64,000 nt of DNA, from the NCBI GenBank assembly GCA_021234155.1, contig JAJEKV010000011.1:9961712-10025711 (forward strand), written 5' to 3'. Positions 47,479 through 56,561 of the stretch are shown one piece after another; the stretch's first letter is position 1, and each line of letters begins with the position of its first letter. The notes under the pieces are model-generated. The model saw only the letters and a list, made by a program, of their open reading frames with translations. It was not told the origin of the DNA and ran no database searches. A program made the translations under genes and the position numbers. The stretch comes from Isoetes taiwanensis. Its lineage: Eukaryota > Streptophyta > Lycopodiopsida > Isoetales > Isoetaceae.

Positions 47479-47689
47479 GGAAGGCGAATGATCTCTACCC
47501 GAAGTCATTTGTTTTTTATAGTGAAGTGAAATTATTGATGTGAATTATTGGTGTAGAATGTAGGGCTTCTACAAGTATCATGTACCGCGTACAAAGTATA
47601 ACACATAATTTGTATGTATATGTGTATGTTAATTACCTCATGTTTGTTGGGCTCGAGAACAAGGTGAAAGTATTCGTGCTTGAGCAAAT

Positions 47690-48300
47690 AAGGTGTGCTT
47701 AAAATTCTCAAAATTGCGTTATTTTATCCAATTAATGAAATCATGCTTATATGAATGAATACAAAATCTACAGGTGCCTTCAAAAAAAAAAAAAAAAAAA
47801 AAAAAAAATATTAGGCCAAGGAATCCTACACTTTTCATGTACCATCTTTATCTTATATTAATTTAAGAATGTTTTTGCTATATTGTTTATATAGTTCAAT
47901 GGAGACTTGTCTATAAGTTTTGCTATATTGTTTATATCTAGTTCAATCTTTGTTGCCAAAGGGGTGCTTAAAACTTATCAAGTGCTTAAAAAAAATTGCT
48001 TGCAAGTGCTAGTGCAGTGCAGTCTTAATGTCGGAATCTTCGCTTCTTGTTATGCGTTGGCCGGTTACTAAGTATGTAGTTGCTTAACACTAGAAAGCCA
48101 TTGCTGAAGTGTTAATGTCATCAAGTGCTTCTTGTCATGCGATTAAGGTCGATTAACTTCTTGTTATGCTATATAAGCTGTTTAAAGCTATTTCTTTGTT
48201 CATTGCATAAGTGCTCGTGTTAACCGGTGCTTACTCACAAGCAACTTCTTGCTGAAACTAATTAAAAGTGCTTAGTGTTTGAGCTGAAACCTTTGTTACA
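47690..48300. other. AT-rich spacer with clustered GTGCTT hexamers and a long A-run
   Basis: GTGCTT recurs about ten times, often as AAGTGCTT. A run of 27 A lies at 47782-47808 (39 A in unit 2). No coding sequence seen. The A-run length differs between units, as expected of a homopolymer. Confidence 0.4.
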
Positions 48301-48659
48301 TTCGAGCGAGAATTTGAATGGGTTTGTACACAAGAATTCAATGTTTTGTCACTGCATGGATAATAGAAGTAAGAACATCAAATGAATTCATTCTTTACAT
48401 AATGGAAAAAACAAAATGTGAGACAAAACAAAGAACAAGGTAGATAAGTATATGCATTGCTATTCTTTCTTCACTTTGGTTTACAGTTCGAGAACAGTTC
48501 CGATGTAAGTTGGCTGAGTTTATAAGTATCATGGTATGATGTCTTAGTAATGAAGCAAAAACTTTACCATTTACGTTTTCAGATGGAAGTAGAATCAAAA
48601 ACTTTTTTACATTCAAAATATTTTCAAAACTTTGTTTTTTGTACATCATAACAATCTTT

Positions 48660-48830
48660 TTGAAAATTAAATGCCCGGAGGCTTCAACTATTCACAATAA
48701 AAAAGCCCGGAGGCTTGCAGTCATATGGTAACAAAAAAGCCCGTAGGCATGTACATTCCGCAGGCAATCTGGAGGCAAGCTGGAGGCAAGAACAATTAAG
48801 AAAAAAAAGCTGGAGGCAAGCTGGAGGCCC
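48660..48830. repeat. Short irregular repeats of GGAGGC / CTGGAGGCAAG
   Basis: GCCCGGAGGCTT occurs twice and CTGGAGGCAAG four times. They are copied in unit 2 at about 55398-55560. They lie just past the stop codon of the acidic protein gene, so they would sit in its 3' UTR on the minus strand. Confidence 0.55.
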
Positions 48831-49324
48831 TAACAAATTTCATTCATTTGCATCACCATCTGCAATACAAAAAATTAATTGATTAAGAAAATTGATTAAC
48901 AAAAAATTGATTAAAACAAATAAAACATGCATGTACCATTTATCGGTACGCCATGAACTCCTCGAATCGGTGGATTAGATCTTCAATTTCTTCATCTGCC
49001 GTCTTCTTCATCGGCTTCTTCTTCTTCACTAGACCACTGGATTACGTGAGCAATCCCCTTCCACCCTTCAAGAGCGGCCGTGACATGCTCACCTTTCGAG
49101 AAAGTTCTTCGATTCCTCATTTTCGATTCCTCGTAAGAAGAATCAGAAAATGAGGAATCGGAAGAATCAGAAAATGAGGAATCGGAAAAAGAGGTATCAG
49201 AAGAATCGGAAGTAGAGGCAAGTAGAGTGGGCAGTGGAGGGAAGAGTGGAGGGAACACCTCTTCGAGGCCAAGTAAGCGCCTCTTGGAGGTCACCTCCGG
49301 CTCCTCACTAGCTGCACGCTTCAT
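48830..49324 (-). pseudogene. Acidic Ser-rich two-exon protein gene, unit 1 (frameshifted)
   Basis: Unit-1 partner of 55561-56055. Exon 1 runs from ATG at 49324 to about 48937, and exon 2 covers 48830-48859. Exon 1 holds the Pro/Leu segment and the DSSF/SDSS repeat, but frame is lost near 49020-49100 in the acidic stretch. Splice signals are the same as in unit 2. Confidence 0.5.
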
Positions 49325-49824
49325 GGCGAAGGAATTGGGAAGGATTGACCGAAGGATTGAAGGATTGGGGCGGAGGCGGAGAATGGGCGGAAGCGTGAGC
49401 TTGTAAGAAGAGCTTAAATCCTATGATTAGGTGCCTAGTGCTTAAATCCTATGCTTAGGCGCGTCAGTGTACGAAAAACCTCACACGCGCCAGAACAATT
49501 AATTCGTAACCAGGCTTAAATATTTCGTATGACCATTGGAATTGACACATGTCACATCGAGGAAATGCCTTGACATTATATTTTTGCCAAGAATGTTGGG
49601 ATAGTGATGGTACCAAAATAAATAATTGAATGTTATTCCAATGTCACAAATGTACATTCTTAAACAACAATTCAATCTTCATTTCGAAGTACGTGTCCAT
49701 GCACACCACCCTTGTGCATCCTCACTATTATTAATATATATACAAATGTGTGCTTACATGCTTAGGTGCTGGAACAACAAATCACTTGCAAAGAATTACA
49801 TCAATTTGGTTAAGTGTCAAAGAA
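49325..49824. other. Intergenic stretch between acidic gene and transposase-like gene, unit 1
   Basis: Pyrimidine-rich leader sequence lies upstream of the acidic gene (minus strand), with a short direct repeat of CATAGGATTTAAGC about 20 bp apart at about 49408-49450. The rest is AT-rich without genes. Confidence 0.4.
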
Positions 49825-52049
49825 TTACAATGTTATTGGGAGACTGACCATAACTTTTTCATGGGTCTCCTGTGAAATTTTGTACATGTCTGTGCCTTCT
49901 ATTTTGTCCATATCAATTTTAGGATATCTTACCACGTGGCTGTGCACGGAGGCTTCGGGTTGTTTAGTGAGCAACATGTACTTGAAATTACCCAAGAATG
50001 GATAATACAGTCCACTTAAGATAACCTCATGCACTCCAAATTTTTGCCCCCATCCATCTTTGTATGAATTTTCAAGTGTGCATTTGGGTTCTGTGCACTT
50101 GAGGATGTAGAAGTCCACACCCTCTGAATTGTCTACCTCAGCATTCACTGTAAAATTGTTTTTTTTTTTTTTTTTTTTTTGGAGAAAAGGAAGATTTATA
50201 TTTATCATAAGAAAGTTACATCTGATACAGTATCAGAACCATTGAGGTTCACAAAAAGTGCTCTTAGCACAGGAAAGAACAACTGAAAACCAAAAAAAAT
50301 GGGACCGGAGTCCTTTTTACAGCCGTGTAGGCACAGTAGCTCGATCAGGAGGAAGGATCTTGTACCAGAAAGTCCAAATCTGAGTCCGACTCTTCTTCAT
50401 CAATGATCACCAAGTCTGAAGCCACCGGGTCTATCTGCCAACCAATCTCATTCCATTCAGGTGGGAAGGCAAAGAACCAAAGAGGGGCTGTCACCTACCT
50501 CTACCAAATTACTGATCCGTTCATTGGCTTGTTCAAGAGTCTCCTTTTTCTTCTCAACTCCTGGTTTTAAGTCAGTTACCTCCCACTTTCCAAATCTACC
50601 TGTATTGATGCAGGAGTCCCAATTCTGATCCATACAAAACAAGCAGAAACATGACAGGCATCTATGAGCAAGCCTGTTTGGTCTACTCTTGCTGACAGGT
50701 CTGATACAGTGAATCTTCTTTGTGCCTTTAAGTGTTTCAATTTCATATTCTTGCATGTTTGCCACAACAACAGGTTCAATTTCCCAAAAATATCTTTTGA
50801 TCTCATCTGTTTCATCAACTGGTAGACTGCTGAAATATGTACACATAAATTTTACAATATCTTTAGCATGCCTCAGTTGCACACGATTGGGTTTGAGTTG
50901 TTCCTTACTTAGCGGCCTTTTGATACAGCACCTGCACCATCATGTTCACCTTTACCATGAGCAGTGGCAAAGTAGTTCCACATTATTTCCTTGTCATTCA
51001 TTGTGAAGTACCTGCTTAAGAAAAAAAAGGTTTTGCTGACTTGAATTGTGATGAGCAACCATCACTCCAAACCCAATGCTTCTCATACTCTATTTCCTGT
51101 TCCTTAAGCCATGCAGCATGCTTTTGTAGGCAGTGTTCCACAAATAATGAGTCATGCACTTTATCATCAGAAATGTAAAAGTGAGTCTCTTTTATGATCT
51201 TCCTACCATTGTTGAGTCTATTCCTGATCTGCTCTAATCTTCTATTCTTTTTTTTTTCTTCTTTGGACAGTCTTCTTCTGTCTGCACAGGAACAGGAATA
51301 TCAGCACTTTTGTCATGTCTATATGTTATGTGAACAAGTATAGAAACTTGGTCTGTATGTCAGTGCATTGACTGGGGCTCATTACGGATCTTGATCTTTG
51401 TAATTTTCTGCAAAGTCAATACTTGAGGATACAATTGTATCTTACGGAAATGATGACACACCTTTGTTTTAAGCTGATTGGCCTGCCAATGTGCTATGTA
51501 ATTGTGTGGAACAAAATCTGATATTACCTTCTTCACATCCTCTTGAAACTCTTTGGGACTTCTCTCCTTCTGTACTAATCTTAAGACAGGTTTGTACCTC
51601 AAAGCCTTTCTTGGATCACGAATTCTGTCACGGTCACAATCATCATCACCTTTCTTTGCGGACCACTTGTCTCCATAAATCACTGATGGCCCCTTCACCC
51701 ACAACCAGGTGGGGTTCTTGTACACAGGCCGAAATCTAGTAATGCACTAAGAGGGACTATCTAGGAGCATCATCTACTAAGCTTCAAGTCTCTACCCCTG
51801 TTCCCAATACAGTGAGTTCACAGAATTCATCCGTCCATCACATCATCATAGAACTAAAGAATAAGAACTAATCTATATCATACATAGAGTTAGGTTCTTT
51901 AGTTAGAGTCAATCTCGGGATCTACTTGGCTACTAGGGGTGATTTAATAGGCTAAACCTACTGGTTCGAAGGCTGGAATAAGGGTTAGGCTATTCAATCA
52001 ACTAATTACCTGATCCCTGGTTCACTCCTCTGAATTTGAAGGCGTCCAT
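49825..52049 (-). pseudogene. Transposase-like gene (DFAENY / SDGC / HGKGEHDGAGAV family), unit 1
   Basis: The minus-strand gene starts at ATG 52049 with a short exon (MDAFKFRGVNQGS) ending at a GTAATT donor (52009). The main body reads KNPTWLWVKGPSVIYGDKW, DFAENYKDQDP (about 51402-51418), VWSDGCSSQFKSAKPFF (51040-51070), FATAHGKGEHDGAGAV (50926-50968), and a C-terminal part rich in charged helix to PITL and TAA at 49825. The three acidic motifs fit an RNase H-fold nuclease found in transposase-like proteins of animals and plants, whose Pfam name I cannot give. Broken by frameshifts (for example an 8-T run near 51022 needing one more base) and by an insertion at 50159-50488. Confidence 0.6.
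50159..50488 (-). mobile_element. Retroposon insertion with poly(A), probably a 5'-truncated LINE end
   Basis: A run of 22 T followed by about 308 bp is present in unit 1 only. In unit 2 the flanks join directly (AAATTGTCACCTACC). On the minus strand it has a 3' poly(A) tail and a 3'UTR-like AAATATAAATCTTCC. A short C-terminal-like coding remnant precedes it. Only a TGT is duplicated at the site, so the target duplication is short or blurred. It lies inside the coding part of the transposase-like gene. Confidence 0.6.
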
Positions 52050-52171
52050 GTTGCGGTTACGCCCGAGATCTGTCGGAAAGGAGATCGACTAGCTGGGGCA
52101 CACAGGCGGTCGTGGGAGTTGGAATTAACTCTCGGTAGCCTTGAAGTCGAGCTCGGAAGGTCTGTGGGCGA

Positions 52172-52230
52172 AAAGGGAAATGTTAGGGTTTGATGCCTTA
52201 TGTAGGCTATCAGTTAGGTTTAGGGTTTTC
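52172..52230 (-). promoter_or_regulatory. Telo-box motifs upstream of the transposase-like gene, unit 1
   Basis: On the minus strand AAACCCTAA occurs at 52182-52190, and AAAACCCTAAACCTAA at 52214-52229. They lie about 130-180 bp upstream of the ATG at 52049. Telo-boxes are common in promoters of plant genes active in growing cells. The same words occur in unit 2 at about 58605-58650. Confidence 0.5.
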
Positions 52231-52269
52231 CATGACCCTTGGTCTACCTTTAATGGGTTAAAGGTCTAA

Positions 52270-53632
52270 AGGTGTAGCGCATTGCTAAGTAATGCGCACC
52301 ATTGCAAGATTGCCCCCTAGGGCGTCCCTCGCTTGGGTATCGTCATTACCCGTCATTTGGGCCGGCGATAATGCTGGCGTGGTGGCCTTGATCACGGTAT
52401 CGTCTTGAGGCCGTATATCGTCTTTGGAGCGTCCACGATGACCATGGCATTGTAAAGATTCATATATCAATACATCCCTAAAGATTTTAATGAATGGTAC
52501 CTATATAAAAAGCCACATTCCCATTAGCGGATTATGTTGTATGCAAGCAAACAAAAGATAATTTGCCATTTCTTACCTCTTTGGTGATGTTAATCGGGAG
52601 AAGCTTCAATAAAAAGGTGAAGCCACAAAATTGTCGAGAATATTGGATCTACATTATTGCTCATTTAATGCGAAAGTGGTTCAAAGTCACAAAAGCTGTT
52701 AGTATAGTAGATGCATTCTTGATCATTTAGCTAAGGTGGTCTTCCAATGGAATTTTGATCATCAAATATATGATTTTGAGGGTATTTTTCGTTAATCCAC
52801 GATAAGCCCGATAGGAAAGGTGGTATTCTTGTTTCATCTCGTGCTACAATGGCCTTCCTGATGGAATTGAAGCTTTGATTTTTCAATATACGATTCTAAG
52901 GATATAATTCTATTGAAAGAATCAAAATGGAGCAAGCTTACCATTTGAACAAGCTTAGAAAGGACCCCAGAATATTTTAACAACGCACGAAAGAAAAGGA
53001 TGCTTGTTCACATTTTTTAACATAGAGCGCCTACACGAAAAAGCAAAAACCGAGGAGTAACACTTTCGCGTAAGATACAATAATTGCAACAAAAGAGCAT
53101 GAATTAGAAAGCAAAAGCCATAAAGGAGAAGCTCAAAATGGTCGGAAATAAAATACGGAAGTAATTACGGTGGCCATAATATTAGGAATGTTGATGAAAT
53201 TAAATCAGCTGTGCTTACCATTTTGAAGCTTCTCTTTTTAAGCCTCCAGTCTAGACGCATGTGTCCGCTGGCAAATCCTTGACTTTTTTACAGAAGAAGC
53301 TTGCATTGCTTTGATTTGAGGCTGCGTCCCAAGTTGATGAGTCCACGAAGAAGAGAAAAACTTTAAGCCTAGTCTATGAAACTATTATCTAGCAGCCAAA
53401 CCCTAACTAATCGAAAATAACAAAACAAAAATCATGCGGATTATATAATGAACTAAAACTAGTTTGATATTCTCTCCTAAGCGTCAAGCAATTTCACGTC
53501 TCCCTTTCTCCCTATGTTGTAGATATTTCTATTTCGTTGTCGACTCTACGACACAATATGATAAAAACCATAGATATTGCAGCACACTATAATACCAATA
53601 AGAGGACATATCCATACCCAAAACTTATACCC
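52270..53632. other. No gene recognised in the right third of unit 1
   Basis: Mostly AT-rich. A TATA-like word (CCTATATAAAAAG) sits at 52500-52512 on the plus strand, but no ORF of note follows. The stretch is kept almost base for base in unit 2. Confidence 0.4.
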
Positions 53633-53961
53633 AACAAGATCAGAGTGGCTCATTGAGCACTTGATCGCCTCGATGTGGTGAACTGATGAAGGCGAAAAAT
53701 CCATGGGAGATGAATGAACTTTAGCCCCGAGGTGAGGAGTTCTTATAGTGAGGTAGAATTATTGGGGTAGACTTTACCCCAATTATTGCGCGTGTATAAG
53801 ACTGTTGTATACATACAAGTATAATACATCTTTCGTATGGATATGTTTTTGTGCTTCAGTAATTCAATTCATTGTGCTATTACATCCTTACATAGTTTAT
53901 AGGTGCTCATACCATTATTACATCATAAACAGATACAGTAGTCATCACTGATAACATTGAG

Positions 53962-54204
53962 TCACTCATCATCAACATCAAAGCTCGTGATGCTATTCAG
54001 CTCATAGATCTCCTGATCAGGAAGCCAGTAAATGTGGACTTTAACACGAGTGAGCTTCCTGCAAGCACTAGCAGGACCATCAGCCTTAGATTGGAGCCAT
54101 GGATCAAGATTGACACCATTTCTTGCGCATTCATTCAGATCATTGTAGCTCAAGTAGCACTTGAAAGATCGGATGTGCTCTGGACGAGGCATCGAGGAAG
54201 CCAT
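53962..54204 (-). CDS. Small 80-residue protein gene, unit 2 (intact)
   Basis: Intact minus frame from ATG at 54204 to TGA at 53962-53964, beginning MASSMPRPEHIRSFKCYLSY and ending in the acidic tail SFDVDDE. Eighty residues, no signal peptide or membrane helix, one short basic-aromatic middle. A TATA box (CACTATAAAAAC on the minus strand, 54239-54250) lies about 40 bp upstream. The start context TCTTCCATGGCTTCC is good for plants. Family unknown. The promoter resembles that of the small ORF at 46783-46976. Confidence 0.55.
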   Translation of the reverse strand: MASSMPRPEHIRSFKCYLSYNDLNECARNGVNLDPWLQSKADGPASACRKLTRVKVHIYWLPDQEIYELNSITSFDVDDE

Positions 54205-54238
54205 GGAAGACGAATGATCTCTACCCCCGAGTCGAGCT

Positions 54239-54250
54239 GTTTTTATAGTG
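54239..54250 (-). promoter_or_regulatory. TATA box of the 80-residue gene, unit 2
   Basis: CACTATAAAAAC on the minus strand, about 40 bp before the ATG. The element upstream (AATAATTCACATC) also resembles that of the neighbouring small ORF. Unit 1 has the equivalent at about 47513-47523. Confidence 0.55.
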
Positions 54251-54505
54251 AAGTGAAATTATTGATGTGAATTATTGGTGTAGAATGTAGGGCTTCTACA
54301 AGTATCATGTACACGTACAAGTATAACACATAATTTGTATGTATATGTGTATGTTAATTACCTCATGTTTGTTGGGCTCGAGAACAAGGTGAAAGTATTC
54401 GTGCTTGAGCAAATAAGGTGTGCTTAAAATTCTCAAAATTGCGTTATTTTATCCAATTAATGAAATCATGCTTATATGAATGAATACAAAATCTACCGTG
54501 CCTTC

Positions 54506-54506
<1 letters not shown>

Positions 54507-54545
<39 letters not shown>
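54507..54545. repeat. Run of 39 A, unit 2
   Basis: Homopolymer in the same place as the 27-A run at 47782-47808 in unit 1. It is flanked by the same sequence in both units. Confidence 0.7.
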
Positions 54546-54548
<3 letters not shown>

Positions 54549-55560
54549 TAGGCCAAGGAATCCTACACTTTTCATGTACCATCTTTATCTTATATTAATT
54601 TAAGAATGTTTTTGCTATATTGTTTATATAGTTCAATGCAGACTTGTCTATAAGTTTTTGCTATATTGTTTATATCTAGTTCAATGCTGACTGCAAGGGG
54701 TGCTTAAAACTTATCAAGTGCTTAAAAAAAATTGCTTGCAAGTGCTAGTCTGGTACGAGTCTTAATGTCAGATACTGCTTACTGTTATGCAGTGACAGTT
54801 ACTAAGTATGTAGTTGCTTAACACTAGAAAGCCATTGCAGAAGTGTTAATGTCATCAAGTGCTTACTGTCATGCAGTTAAGGTGCGATTAACTTCTTGTT
54901 ATGCTATATAAGCTGTTTTAAAGCTAATTTCTTTGTTCATTGCATAAGTGCTTTCGTGTTAACCGGTGCTTACTCACAAGCCTTGCTGAAACTAATTAAA
55001 GTGCTTAGTGTTTGAGCTAGAAACCTTTATTACATTCGAGTGAGAATTTGAATGGACTGTACAAGAATTCAATGTTTTGTCACCTGCATGGATAATAGAA
55101 GTAAGAACATCAAATGAATTCATTCTTTACATAATGGAAAAAACAAAATGTGAGACAAAACAAAGAACAAGGTAGATAAGTATATGCATTGCTATTCTTT
55201 CTTCACTTTGGTTTCTGATTCGAAAACGATTCGATGTAAGTTGGCTGAGTTTATAAGTATCATGGTATGATGTCTTAGTAATGAAGCAAAAACTTTACCA
55301 TTTACGTTTTCAGATGGAAGTAGAATCAAAAACTTTTTTACATTCAAAATATTTTCAAAGCCTGTTTGGCTGTACATCATAACAATCTTTTTGAAAATTA
55401 AATGCCCGGAGGCTTCAACTATTCACAATAAAAAAGCCCGGAGGCTTGCAGTCATATGGTAACAAAAAAGCCCGTAGGCATGTACATTCCGCAGGCAATC
55501 TGGAGGCAAGCTGGAGGCAAGAACAATTAAGAAAAAAAAGCTGGAGGCAAGCTGGAGGCC

Positions 55561-56055
55561 CTAACAAATTTCATTCATTTGCATCACCATCTGCAATACA
55601 AAAAATTAATTGATTAAGAAAATTGATTAACAAAAAATTGATTAAAACAAATAAAACATGCATGTACCATTTATCAGCGCCATGAACTCCTCGAATTCGG
55701 CGGATTCGTCTTCAATTTCTTCATCTGCTTCGTCTTCTTCATCGGCTTCTTCTTCTTCACTAGACCACTCGTTCTGTGAGCAATCCCCTTCCCACCCTTC
55801 AAGAACGGCCGTGACATACTCCTGCTCAGAAAGTTCTTCCGATTCCTCATTTTCTGATTCCTCGTAAGAAGAATCAGAAAATGAGGAATCGGAAGAATCA
55901 GAAAATGAGGAATCGGAAAAAGAGGTATCAGAAGAATCGGAAGTAGAGGCAAGTAGAGTGGGCAGTGGAGGGAAGAGTGGAGGGAACACCTCTTCGAGGC
56001 CAAGTAAGCGCCTCTTGGAGGTCACCTCCGGCTCCTCACTAGCTGCACGCTTCAT
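55561..56055 (-). CDS. Acidic Ser-rich two-exon protein gene, unit 2 (intact)
   Basis: Exon 1 is 55668-56055 and exon 2 is 55561-55590. The intron begins GTACATG (minus, 55667) and ends TGTATTGCAG (55591), with A/T-rich sequence and an ATTAAC-type branch region. Joined, the ORF is about 138 residues. It opens MKRAASEEPEVTSKRRLLGL, has a Pro/Leu segment (VFPPLFPPLP), then a Ser/Asp repeat (SDSSDTSFSDSSFSDSS), then Glu/Asp-rich stretches, and ends MALINDGDANEIC. It looks disordered and nuclear, like a transcription co-activator or chaperone tail, with an RR/KR basic patch near the N-terminus. No domain recognised. Confidence 0.6.
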
Positions 56056-56561
56056 GGCGAAGGAATTGGGAAGGATTGACCGAAGGATTGAAGGATTGGG
56101 GCGGAGGCGGAGAATGGGCGGAAGCGTGAGCTTGTAAGAAGAGCTTAAATCCTATGATTAGGTGCCTAGTGCTTAAATCCTATGCTTAGCTGGCGTCGAT
56201 TAATCTGAAAAACCTCACACGCGCCAGAACAATTAATTCGTAACCAGGCTTAAATATTTCGTATGACCATTGGAATTGACACATGTCACATCGAGGAAAT
56301 GCCTTGACATTATATTTTTGCCAAGAATGTTGGGATAGTGATGGTACCAAAATAAATAATTGAATGTTATTCCAATGTCACAAATGTACATTCTTAAACA
56401 ACAATTCAATCTTCATTTTCGGAATGCGTGTCCATGCACACCACCCTTGTGCATCCTCACTATTATTAATATATATACAAATGTGTGCTTACATGCTTAG
56501 GTCTTTGGAACAACAAATCACTTGCAAAAGAATTACATCAATTTGGTTAAGTGTCAAAGAA

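Larger units (their letters stand above)
46909..53632. repeat. Tandem unit 1 of the minus-strand gene cassette
   Basis: This block of about 6.7 kb is repeated head to tail at 53633-60050. The junction reads ACTTATAC directly followed by CCAACAAGATCAGAG. Unit 1 is about 300 bp longer, because of one insertion at 50159-50488. Long runs are identical (for example 53230-53560 and 59640-59970). The differences are mostly at CTG/CAG. Confidence 0.92.

Noticed and set aside
47782-47808. A-run as the tail of a SINE or processed gene
   Set aside because: No retroposon-like body or target duplication is seen upstream, and the same run is in both units at different lengths. It is treated as a homopolymer.
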